Assembly (NCBI GenBank): GCA_900539835.1
Contig: UQDR01000042.1
Span: 1 to 5,580, forward strand
Direction of reading: 5' to 3'
DNA length: 5,580 nt
Origin: an uncultured Ruminococcus sp.
GTDB lineage: Bacteria; Bacillota; Clostridia; Oscillospirales; Ruminococcaceae
In this document: positions 1-5,504 of the stretch, one piece after another
Numbering within the stretch: the stretch's first letter is position 1
How the letters are laid out: the number at the start of each line of letters is the position of its first letter
The notes under the pieces: model-generated
Databases searched by the model: none
Seen by the model: only the letters and a program-made list of their open reading frames with translations
Told to the model about the DNA's origin: nothing
Position numbers and translations under genes: made by a program

Positions 1-16
1 ATCTCCTACTGATGAC

Positions 17-65
17 CGCATTGCTTTGCAATGCGCTTGCCACGTTAAATGACGGGGCAAGCCCC
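17..65. repeat. Palindrome-rich intergenic segment (possible terminator or dispersed repeat)
   Basis: Three overlapping inverted repeats are visible. Positions 17-24 and 28-35 form an 8-bp perfect stem with a 3-nt TTT loop. GCTTGCC at 35-41 is the reverse complement of GGCAAGC at 56-62. GGGG-CAAG-CCCC at 54-65 is a short GC stem followed by TTATT. Positions 1-70 are about 50% GC, richer than the genes beside them. The last stem could end transcription of an upstream gene lying outside the window, but its T-tract is poor. The dense palindromes also resemble a dispersed REP-like element. The sequence alone cannot decide between these. Confidence 0.35.
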
Positions 66-87
66 TTATTGAAATAAACAGCGATAT

Positions 88-115
88 TTGACAACGAGTT
101 TTATATAGATAAAAT
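88..115 (+). promoter_or_regulatory. Sigma-A-type promoter for lon
   Basis: A perfect -35 box TTGACA (88-93) is followed after 16 bp by TAAAAT (110-115), a 5/6 match to the -10 consensus. Transcription would begin near 121-123, leaving a leader of about 37 nt before the lon ATG. That start falls inside the AAAGGAG at 120-126, so this Shine-Dalgarno would sit at the extreme 5' end of the mRNA or be partly lost. I saw no CIRCE (HrcA) palindrome and no CtsR heptad repeat, so heat-shock control by those repressors is not supported here. Confidence 0.7.
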
Positions 116-119
116 CCAG

Positions 120-158
120 AAAGGAGACAGGCTTCTTTTTGAAGCTAAATGTGTAGAA
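120..158 (+). promoter_or_regulatory. lon leader: displaced Shine-Dalgarno, hairpin and 5-codon mini-ORF
   Basis: The strong Shine-Dalgarno AAAGGAG (120-126) is 32 nt from the lon ATG, far beyond normal spacing. Nothing purine-rich enough to replace it lies directly before the ATG. In between is a perfect 5-bp hairpin (131-135 with 141-145, loop TTTTT) that would shorten the effective distance to about 17 nt if folded. A TTG at 139, 12 nt from the Shine-Dalgarno, opens a 5-codon frame ending in TAG at 154-156, only 2 nt before the lon ATG. Translational coupling or folding across the hairpin are both possible. Neither is shown. Confidence 0.4.
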
Positions 159-2591
159 ATGAGCGATAAGATTGTAATTAAAGAAAATAAAAATATGATA
201 ATGCCCTGTATTCCTACGAGGGAGCTTGTTGTTTTCCCGGGAATGGTTGTTCACTTCGATGTCGGCAGGGAAATGTCAATAAAAAGCATTAAGACTGCAC
301 TCGACAGTGACGGATATGTTTTTCTTGCTGCTCAAAAGGATTTTAGCGTTGAAAAGCCTATGAGGCAGGATTTATATAAGATCGGAACTGTGGCTAAGGT
401 TCAGCAGATAATCAAAACTCCCAACGGAATTTACAGATGTCTTGTTGAAGGCATTCAGAAGGGCAGGCTTGTAGATTTTTATGTTCACGGGGATCATTAT
501 GAAACAGAAATAAAAAAGGTTTCTAACTATTCAAGAGAGAAGCTTGATGAAAATGAAATGATAGCAATATGCCGTGAGATAAAGGATGTTTTTGACGAAT
601 ATTCGAGAGTAGTTCCAAGAATGCCTAACGAGATTTATAATCAGGTCGTTTCATCAAATGATCCAAAGGATTTATTTGAGGCGATTGCTTTCAACATAAC
701 TTTGCCGTTTGATGATAAGCAATCTTTGATTGAAGCGGCTACGGCAGGTGAAAAGCTTGCGATTCTTCTTTCAATTCTATCGAGGGAAATTGATGTTCTT
801 AGTCTTGAACGACAGATACATGAACAGGTTCGCTCGGCTATTGAGGATAATCAGCGTGAGTTTTATTTAAGAGAACAAATTAAGGTGCTTCAAAAAGAGC
901 TTGGTTCTGTCACGGGTGAAGAAGCTTCTGATGAAAATGAAATTCAGAATTACTATGACAAAATTAAGGCATCAGGAGCAAGCGAAGAGGTTACTGACAA
1001 GCTGAATTCCGAGGTCAAGCGTCTTTCAAGAATGTCAATGAGTTCTCAGGAGGCAGTTGTTATCAGGAATTATCTTGACACATGTCTGGCTTTGCCATGG
1101 AATGTTTATACCAAGGACAGGACTGATATCAAAAAGGCGGAACACATCCTTGATAAAGACCATTATGGTATGAAGAGGGTAAAGGAAAGGATAACTGAGA
1201 ATCTTGCTGTACGCTGTCTTACTCCTGAAATAAAGGGACAGATTCTTTGTCTTTATGGACCTCCGGGAGTTGGAAAAACTTCAGTCGGCAAATCTATTGC
1301 CAAGGCTTTGAACCGTAAATATGTGAGGGTATCTCTCGGCGGCGTTAAGGATGAAAGCGACATCAGGGGTCACAGAAAGACATATGTTGGAGCTATGGAG
1401 GGCAGAATTATCAGTGCCATAAAGCAGGCTGGAGTTAAGAACCCTGTTATTCTTCTTGATGAAATTGATAAGATGAGCAATGATTTCAGGGGAGATCCTT
1501 CTTCTGCTATGCTGGAGGTTCTGGACTCAGAGCAGAACTCGTCATTCAGAGACCACTACATAGAGCTGCCTTTTGATTTAAGCGATGTTTTATTTGTGAC
1601 AACAGCTAACAGTCTGGATACTATTCAGCCGCCTCTTCTTGACCGAATGGAAGTTATTGAACTTTCAAGCTATACACGAGAAGAGAAGTTCAATATTGCA
1701 AAGCTTCATCTTATTCCTAAGCAGCTTAAGAAAAACGGATTGAAAGCTTCTCAGATGAAAATCACAAACGATGGAATTTATGCGCTTATTGATGGATATA
1801 CCCGTGAGGCGGGAGTGAGAACGCTTGAAAGGTTTATTGGCTCGCTTTGCAGAAAGGCTGCAAAGGAGATAGTTGAAAATCAAGCGGTCAAGGTTATTTT
1901 TAAGGAAAGCAATATTGAAAAATATCTGGGACACAAGAAATACCTTCCGGATCTTGCGGCAAAGGAAGATCAGGTTGGCGCTGTAAACGGCATGGCTTGG
2001 ACTTCGGTCGGCGGAGTGCTGATGCCTCTTGAAGTGCTTGTGCTTGACGGAAAGGGCAAGATTGAGCTTACAGGTTCATTAGGCGATGTTATGAAAGAAT
2101 CGGCTAAGATTGCGGTAAGCTATTGCAGAAGCGTTGCAGAAAAATACGGTATTGAATCTGACTTCTATGAGAAAAAGGATTTGCACATTCATGCTCCTGA
2201 GGGGGCAGTGCCAAAGGATGGTCCATCAGCGGGTGTTACTATGGTGACAGCGCTTGTATCCGCTTTAAGCGGAATTCCTGTTCGTGCTGATGTGGCTATG
2301 ACGGGAGAGATTACTTTAAGCGGAAAGGTTCTTCCTATTGGCGGACTTCGTGAAAAGACCATGGCGGCATATAAGGCAGGCATAAAGACGGTTATTGTAC
2401 CTAAGGCGAATATCGGAGACATGGACGAAATTGACGACGCAGTTAAACTTAACTTAGAGTTTGTATTTGCTGAAAAGATTCAGGATGTACTTGAAGTTGC
2501 ACTTACTTCTTTGGGCAAGGAAAGCAATGTGCCGTTAAGTATGATATCAAAGAGGAACGAAACAAACACAAGGACAAAGGCTTCACAATAA
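159..2591 (+). CDS. lon: ATP-dependent Lon protease (LonA, S16 family)
   Basis: This is a cytoplasmic AAA+ serine protease that, as a hexamer, unfolds and degrades misfolded and selected regulatory proteins. At 810 residues it is slightly longer than typical LonA (about 775-785). The order is: LON substrate-binding N-domain (about 15-205); a helical linker with the family-typical stretch at 233-249; the AAA+ module with Walker A GPPGVGKT (367-374, Lys373), Walker B ILLDEID (431-437) and a sensor-2 GVR (Arg554); then the proteolytic domain with catalytic Ser690 in KDGPSAG and Lys733 in GLREK. The Ser-Lys spacing of 43 equals that of E. coli Lon, so the enzyme looks active. The last 25 or so residues are a polar, probably disordered tail. 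ATG159 is preferred because it leaves the usual short lead before the N-domain, although its ribosome binding site is oddly distant. No extracytoplasmic or membrane segment is present. ysxC follows after 34 bp, a common Firmicutes arrangement. Confidence 0.98.
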   Translation: MSDKIVIKENKNMIMPCIPTRELVVFPGMVVHFDVGREMSIKSIKTALDSDGYVFLAAQKDFSVEKPMRQDLYKIGTVAKVQQIIKTPNGIYRCLVEGIQKGRLVDFYVHGDHYETEIKKVSNYSREKLDENEMIAICREIKDVFDEYSRVVPRMPNEIYNQVVSSNDPKDLFEAIAFNITLPFDDKQSLIEAATAGEKLAILLSILSREIDVLSLERQIHEQVRSAIEDNQREFYLREQIKVLQKELGSVTGEEASDENEIQNYYDKIKASGASEEVTDKLNSEVKRLSRMSMSSQEAVVIRNYLDTCLALPWNVYTKDRTDIKKAEHILDKDHYGMKRVKERITENLAVRCLTPEIKGQILCLYGPPGVGKTSVGKSIAKALNRKYVRVSLGGVKDESDIRGHRKTYVGAMEGRIISAIKQAGVKNPVILLDEIDKMSNDFRGDPSSAMLEVLDSEQNSSFRDHYIELPFDLSDVLFVTTANSLDTIQPPLLDRMEVIELSSYTREEKFNIAKLHLIPKQLKKNGLKASQMKITNDGIYALIDGYTREAGVRTLERFIGSLCRKAAKEIVENQAVKVIFKESNIEKYLGHKKYLPDLAAKEDQVGAVNGMAWTSVGGVLMPLEVLVLDGKGKIELTGSLGDVMKESAKIAVSYCRSVAEKYGIESDFYEKKDLHIHAPEGAVPKDGPSAGVTMVTALVSALSGIPVRADVAMTGEITLSGKVLPIGGLREKTMAAYKAGIKTVIVPKANIGDMDEIDDAVKLNLEFVFAEKIQDVLEVALTSLGKESNVPLSMISKRNETNTRTKASQ

Positions 2592-2625
2592 AACTGCTTT
2601 TGTTCACCAGAAAAGGAATGACGGA

Positions 2626-3312
2626 ATGAATTTTAACAAGGCTGAGTTTTACACTTCTTTCGGAAAGCTGTCACAGATGCCTAAATCGGATAGGCTGGAG
2701 ATTGCTTTTTCGGGACGTTCTAATGTAGGGAAATCTTCTCTTATAAACAAGATTTTTAACAGAAAGTCTCTTGCTAAAGTAAGCTCGGTTCCCGGCAAGA
2801 CGGTGACGATAAACTTTTTTACACTTGAGAATATTTTTATTGTAGACCTTCCCGGATATGGATATGCTAAGGTTTCAAAATCCGAGAAAAAAGGCTGGGG
2901 TGATTTAATCGGCGGATATCTCGAAAATCCTGAAAGAGATTTGGAGCTTGTTTTTCAGCTTGTGGATATGCGCCATGCGCCCACAAAAGACGATATTCAG
3001 ATGATAAATTTCCTTATTGACAGCGAGATACCTTTTGTAATAGTATTCACCAAGGCGGACAAGCTGAAAAAGACTGCACGTGAAGCGAGAATGAAAGCCT
3101 TTGCGGAGGAGATACCTTGCTTTGAGGACATTACCTGTGTACCTTTTTCTACAGTAACAGGTGAAGGTGTTGAGAAGATTCGGGAAATTATAGAGGAGAT
3201 AGCTGAAAACGCCGAAATTTATGATCCTGATTCTTTAGAAGCAGAAGAAGCTGATGCAACTGAAAACGGCAGCGGTTCGGGATTTCTTACTCCGAGAAGC
3301 TGGGATAAATAA
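2626..3312 (+). CDS. ysxC: Ribosome biogenesis GTPase YsxC/YihA (EngB)
   Basis: This is a TrmE-Era-EngA-YihA-type GTPase of the EngB subfamily, known to be needed for late assembly of the 50S ribosomal subunit. All G motifs are visible: G1 GRSNVGKS (30-37), the switch-I/G2 region around Gly57-Thr61, G3 DLPGYG (74-79), G4 TKAD (142-145), and a G5-like FST (174-176). The aromatic-glycine signature after G3 (YGYAKV) is typical of EngB. The 228 residues exceed the roughly 195 of B. subtilis YsxC. The excess is an acidic, Glu/Asp-rich C-terminal tail from about residue 195 that ends in a Gly/Ser stretch. ATG2626 has AAAAGGA (2611-2617) 8 nt upstream. The 34-bp gap after lon and the lack of a clear terminator suggest co-transcription with lon. 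The downstream intergenic fold could end or attenuate this transcript. Confidence 0.96.
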   Translation: MNFNKAEFYTSFGKLSQMPKSDRLEIAFSGRSNVGKSSLINKIFNRKSLAKVSSVPGKTVTINFFTLENIFIVDLPGYGYAKVSKSEKKGWGDLIGGYLENPERDLELVFQLVDMRHAPTKDDIQMINFLIDSEIPFVIVFTKADKLKKTAREARMKAFAEEIPCFEDITCVPFSTVTGEGVEKIREIIEEIAENAEIYDPDSLEAEEADATENGSGSGFLTPRSWDK

Positions 3313-3316
3313 AATT

Positions 3317-3397
3317 ATGAAAACCCCTTTACTTTTGCAGGGTAATGTGTTAAACTATAATTATGAATGGTTTAACACTTTACACTATGATAAGTAA
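3317..3397 (+). CDS. Possible 26-codon leader ORF upstream of yerC (speculative)
   Basis: An open frame starts at ATG3317, 4 nt after the ysxC stop, and ends with TAA at 3395-3397, where it touches the yerC Shine-Dalgarno. It encodes 26 residues, five of them aromatic and clustered (Tyr14, Tyr16, Trp18, Phe19, Tyr24). It spans both arms of the nested hairpin, so a ribosome translating it would open that fold and end at the yerC ribosome binding site. Against it: the only Shine-Dalgarno-like sequence is a weak GGGA at 3302-3305, and a frame this short can arise by chance in AT-rich DNA. It would be read only in transcripts coming from ysxC. Confidence 0.2.
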   Translation: MKTPLLLQGNVLNYNYEWFNTLHYDK

Positions 3398-3407
3398 AGG
3401 AGTTTTT
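3319..3407 (+). ncRNA. Nested hairpin leader that sequesters the yerC ribosome binding site
   Basis: Almost the whole ysxC-yerC gap can fold on itself. The outer stem pairs 3319-3324 with 3402-3407 and 3326-3334 with 3392-3400, with one C/A mismatch. A 7/8-nt internal loop follows. The inner stem pairs 3342-3345 with 3380-3383 and 3347-3358 with 3367-3378, with one T/T mismatch and one G-U, closing on an 8-nt loop. The 3' side of the outer stem contains the yerC Shine-Dalgarno AAAGGAG (3396-3402), and a TTTTTT run (3403-3408) follows. In transcripts reading through from ysxC this would hide the ribosome binding site and might act as a weak terminator. Transcripts from the internal promoter (start near 3368) would lack the 5' arms and stay open. 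The pairing is seen; the function is inferred. Confidence 0.5.
3334..3378 (+). promoter_or_regulatory. yerC promoter with operator-like inverted repeat around the -10 box
   Basis: A perfect -10 TATAAT lies at 3356-3361. A 4/6 match to the -35 consensus, TTTGCA (3334-3339), lies 16 bp upstream. TTGCAG at 3335-3340 with 15 bp is an alternative. The -10 is flanked by perfect 9-bp inverted arms, GTGTTAAAC (3347-3355) and GTTTAACAC (3370-3378), whose centres are 23 bp (about two helical turns) apart. One arm abuts the -10 and the other covers the predicted start (about 3368) and initial transcribed region. A dimeric protein bound there would block RNA polymerase. The downstream TrpR-family gene product is the obvious candidate, by inference only. 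Confidence 0.5.
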
Positions 3408-3411
3408 TGTT

Positions 3412-3708
3412 ATGAAAGAAAAAATGGAAATTAAAAATCTGGATGATTTATTTGAGGCTGTTCTGTGTCTTAAGGATATAGAGGAATGCAGGCTATTTTT
3501 TAAGGATCTTTGCACGGTTCCTGAGCTAAAGGCGCTTTCACAGCGTTTTCAGGTAGCAAAGCTTTTGACTGAAAATCATGTTTACAGCGACATTGTCGGA
3601 GAAACCGGTGCTTCTACTGCTACGATCAGCAGAGTTAACAGGTCTCTTGCTTATGACGGGAACGGCGGATATGGAATTGTTTTTGATCGTCTTAAGGAAA
3701 ACAAATAA
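3412..3708 (+). CDS. yerC: TrpR-family helix-turn-helix protein, YerC/YecD type
   Basis: This is a 98-residue protein of the TrpR-like superfamily, the YerC/YecD group common in Firmicutes. It is expected to be a small, all-helical, cytoplasmic dimer that binds DNA. The family-typical core begins with LCTVPELKALSQRFQVAKLL (33-52), followed by a helix-turn-helix. The first helix is around YSDIVGETG (58-66) and the recognition helix around STATISRVNRSL (68-79). A Gly/Asn-rich turn and short C-terminus follow. No separate ligand domain is present, and the residues TrpR uses for tryptophan cannot be assigned confidently, so a corepressor is unknown. ATG3412 has AAAGGAG (3396-3402) 9 nt upstream; Met5 (3424) is an alternative without such support. 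Its stop overlaps the methyltransferase start (TAATG), indicating a translationally coupled pair. The operator-like repeat in its promoter suggests autoregulation. Confidence 0.9.
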   Translation: MKEKMEIKNLDDLFEAVLCLKDIEECRLFFKDLCTVPELKALSQRFQVAKLLTENHVYSDIVGETGASTATISRVNRSLAYDGNGGYGIVFDRLKENK

Positions 3709-4457
3709 TGAGCGGTTATTCAAAGTTTGCATGGTTTTATGACAGGCTGACAGGAAATGTAGACTATGATTTAATAAGCAGGCAGATAGACAGGCTTGTG
3801 AAACGGTTCGGCGGAAGAAAGAATATTCTTTTGGAGATAGGCTGTGGAACCGGGTCTTTATGCGAAAAGATGAGCGGTCTGGGTTACGATGTGATAGGTG
3901 TTGATGCTTCGCAGGAAATGCTCACAGAAGCATTGGACAAGAAATATGAAAGTGGAAGCGAGATACAATATTTATGTCAGGACATGACGGAGCTTGACAT
4001 GTATGGAACGATTGATGTGACGATTTCTGTACTTGACAGTATAAATCATTTGGCGGATATTGAATCTGTAAGAAAAACATTCGAGAGAGTTTCGCTCTTT
4101 GCTTTTCCTGACGGGCTGTTTATTTTTGATGTTAACACTGTTTACAAGCACCGTGAGATTTTAGCGAATAATTCATATATTTATGATTTGGACGGGCTGT
4201 TTTGTTCGTGGCAGAATGAATATTCCTCTCAAGACAATTCTGTGGAAATGTTCCTTGATTTTTTTGAGGAGCGGGATGACGGAAAATATGAGAGGTTTCA
4301 GGAAAGCTTTAAGGAAATAGCTGTAGAGGAGGCTGAGGTTGACAGGCTTCTTGAAAAAACAGGATTTGATATTTTAGCTAAATACGACGGATATACTGAT
4401 GAACCTGTTAATGAAAAGACTCAGCGTATTGTATATGTTGCAAAAAAAGCACGATAA
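3708..4457 (+). CDS. Class I SAM-dependent methyltransferase, substrate unknown
   Basis: This is a soluble 249-residue protein with a Rossmann-type methyltransferase fold. Motif I is LLEIGCGTGSL (41-51), which binds S-adenosylmethionine. The acidic residue ending strand 2 is Asp66 in VIGVDAS. A motif II-like QDM (91-93, Asp92) and a motif III-like ISVLDSINHL come next. The N-terminal YSKFAWFYDRL (4-14) is typical of the Methyltransf_11/25-like families with small-molecule or undefined substrates. The C-terminal half, with its FLDFFEERDDGKY stretch, is the likely substrate-binding and beta-rich part. Nothing identifies a target, so an RNA, protein or small-molecule acceptor is equally open. 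ATG3708 overlaps the yerC stop by one base and has AAGGA (3694-3698) 9 nt upstream. hslO follows after 40 bp with no terminator seen, so the three genes probably form one operon. Confidence 0.88.
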   Translation: MSGYSKFAWFYDRLTGNVDYDLISRQIDRLVKRFGGRKNILLEIGCGTGSLCEKMSGLGYDVIGVDASQEMLTEALDKKYESGSEIQYLCQDMTELDMYGTIDVTISVLDSINHLADIESVRKTFERVSLFAFPDGLFIFDVNTVYKHREILANNSYIYDLDGLFCSWQNEYSSQDNSVEMFLDFFEERDDGKYERFQESFKEIAVEEAEVDRLLEKTGFDILAKYDGYTDEPVNEKTQRIVYVAKKAR

Positions 4458-4462
4458 ATAAG

Positions 4463-4497
4463 AAAAGGAGATTGCTCGTTTGGGCATAAAGTTATAA
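4463..4497 (+). promoter_or_regulatory. hslO start region: displaced Shine-Dalgarno with TTG mini-ORF
   Basis: AAAAGGAG (4463-4470) ends 27 nt before the hslO ATG at 4498, too far for direct use. A TTG at 4480, 9 nt from the Shine-Dalgarno, opens a 5-codon frame in phase with hslO that ends in TAA (4495-4497) directly against the hslO ATG. Positions 4474-4477 and 4482-4485 can also form a small 4-bp hairpin (one G-U), which would cut the effective spacing to about 15 nt. The hslO N-terminus cannot extend upstream because of this in-frame stop. The arrangement resembles that before lon. Confidence 0.4.
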
Positions 4498-5367
4498 ATG
4501 GGACGTATAGTAAGAACAATAAGCAAAGACGCTTCGGTGGTATGCAGCGCCATTGACGGCAGAGATATAGCAGCTGAAATTGAGAGAATTCACAAGACTT
4601 CAGCGGTTTGTACTGCGGCTTTAGGCAGACTGGCTTTGGGGGCATCGCTTCTTGGCTTTGGTTTGAAAGGCAAGGATGATTCGATAACTTTAAGAATGAA
4701 CGGAGGCGGTCCGGCAGGGTCGCTTATTGCGGTTTCGGACAGCTTCGGAAATGTAAAGGCTTATATTCAAAATCCTGTAGTGGAAATTCCGTTAAACAAT
4801 ATGGGAAAGCTTGATGTAAAAGGAGCTGTAGGAGTTGACGGCACTTTGAGCGTAATTAAGGATTTAGGCTTGAAAGAACCATATTCCGGACAGGTGCCTA
4901 TTGTATCGGGAGAGATTGCAGAGGACATAACGAGCTATCTTGCCGGAAGTGAGCAGGTGCCGAGTGTGTGTGCCTTGGGGGTTCTGGTGAATCCTGACCT
5001 GAGCGTTTCACAGGCGGGCGGATTTTTAATTCAATTATTGCCTTTTGCACCTGATGAGGCGGTTGATATTATAGAAAACAACATTAAAAATATGCAGTCG
5101 GTAACACAGCTTTTATCGAGCGGCATGACTGCTGAAGAAATAGCTATGAAAGCACTTGAGGGGCTTGAGCCGAATGTGCTTGATGATTTTGAAGTGAAAT
5201 ATCACTGTGACTGTTCAAGGGCGAGAGTTGAGAGGGCTTTGGTTTCACTTGGGGCTGAGCAGCTTAAAGATCTGGCGAAAGAGGATAATACGGAAGTGAA
5301 ATGTCATTTCTGTGATAAGGCATATAATTTTTCTTCAAATGAAATAAAAGGTCTTATTAAAGAATAG
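4498..5367 (+). CDS. hslO: Redox-regulated molecular chaperone Hsp33
   Basis: This is a cytoplasmic holdase that is inactive when reduced and, under oxidative stress combined with unfolding, loses zinc, forms disulfides, dimerises and binds unfolding proteins. At 289 residues it is the normal family length. The N-terminal core carries the family region NGGGPAGSLIAVSD, where many homologues have a GDGP-type sequence. The SEQVPSVCALGV and AGGFLIQLLP stretches of the core are present. The C-terminal zinc switch is intact: Cys237-x-Cys239, 29 residues, then Cys269-x-x-Cys272, the same layout as E. coli Hsp33, so redox control should be retained. Extra cysteines occur at 16, 36 and near 157. ATG4498 is the earliest possible start because TAA immediately precedes it, and its N-terminus matches the family start. 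It is the last gene of the yerC-methyltransferase-hslO unit. No convincing intrinsic terminator follows. Confidence 0.97.
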   Translation: MGRIVRTISKDASVVCSAIDGRDIAAEIERIHKTSAVCTAALGRLALGASLLGFGLKGKDDSITLRMNGGGPAGSLIAVSDSFGNVKAYIQNPVVEIPLNNMGKLDVKGAVGVDGTLSVIKDLGLKEPYSGQVPIVSGEIAEDITSYLAGSEQVPSVCALGVLVNPDLSVSQAGGFLIQLLPFAPDEAVDIIENNIKNMQSVTQLLSSGMTAEEIAMKALEGLEPNVLDDFEVKYHCDCSRARVERALVSLGAEQLKDLAKEDNTEVKCHFCDKAYNFSSNEIKGLIKE

Positions 5368-5443
5368 AATATTTTAGAATGTTTTGGTTAGACTTTATTT
5401 TAAATAAGTTTTGTTGTTTTTCAAAAAAATATTAAAAAAGGTA

Positions 5444-5472
5444 TTGACAAATAATTTTTAATAGTGTATAAT
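5444..5472 (+). promoter_or_regulatory. Consensus sigma-A promoter for tRNA-Val
   Basis: TTGACA (5444-5449) and TATAAT (5467-5472) are both perfect consensus hexamers with the optimal 17-bp spacer. An A/T-rich stretch upstream (about 5395-5440), with A- and T-runs, could act as an UP element. The predicted start is about 5477-5480, some 25 nt before the mature tRNA. This strength suits a stable-RNA gene. Confidence 0.9.
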
Positions 5473-5478
5473 AATTAT

Positions 5479-5498
5479 CGTCGCTTGAAGAGGCGACG
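5479..5498 (+). other. Hairpin in the 5' leader of pre-tRNA-Val
   Basis: CGTCGC (5479-5484) and GCGACG (5493-5498) form a perfect 6-bp GC-rich stem. It is extendable by one G-U and one A-U pair to a GAAG tetraloop (5487-5490). The stem starts at about the predicted transcription start and ends 6 nt before the tRNA 5' end. No T-tract follows, so it is not a terminator. It may stabilise the leader or affect RNase P processing; this is inference. Confidence 0.55.
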
Positions 5499-5504
5499 TA
5501 ATTT

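Noticed and set aside
71..158. Heat-shock operators (CIRCE or CtsR box) before lon
   Set aside because: I looked for the TTAGCACTC/GAGTGCTAA palindrome and for GGTCAAA-type heptad repeats and found neither.
66..254. Minus-strand 62-codon open frame across the lon promoter and start
   Set aside because: It overlaps the lon promoter and N-terminal coding region antisense, has no supporting ribosome binding site or recognisable domain, and is explained by AT-rich DNA.
1665..2422. Two minus-strand open frames inside lon (1665-1934 and 2189-2422)
   Set aside because: Both lie antisense to conserved Lon domains, and their sequence is a mirror of the coding strand rather than a protein family.
3363..3434. 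Alternative 23-codon frame from ATG3363 reading across the yerC start
   Set aside because: It has no ribosome binding site, begins upstream of the predicted transcription start, and runs out of frame through yerC.
3538..4645. Minus-strand frames at 3538-3732 and 4421-4645
   Set aside because: They overlap the well-supported yerC, methyltransferase and hslO genes and show no domain, start signal or promoter.
5368..5443. Intrinsic terminator after hslO
   Set aside because: Only weak all-A/T inverted repeats occur (for example ATTT/AAAT around 5394-5406, and AATATTTT against a distant AAAATATT), with no GC stem followed by a T-tract. The short direct repeat at 5366-5385 also looks like chance in AT-rich DNA.
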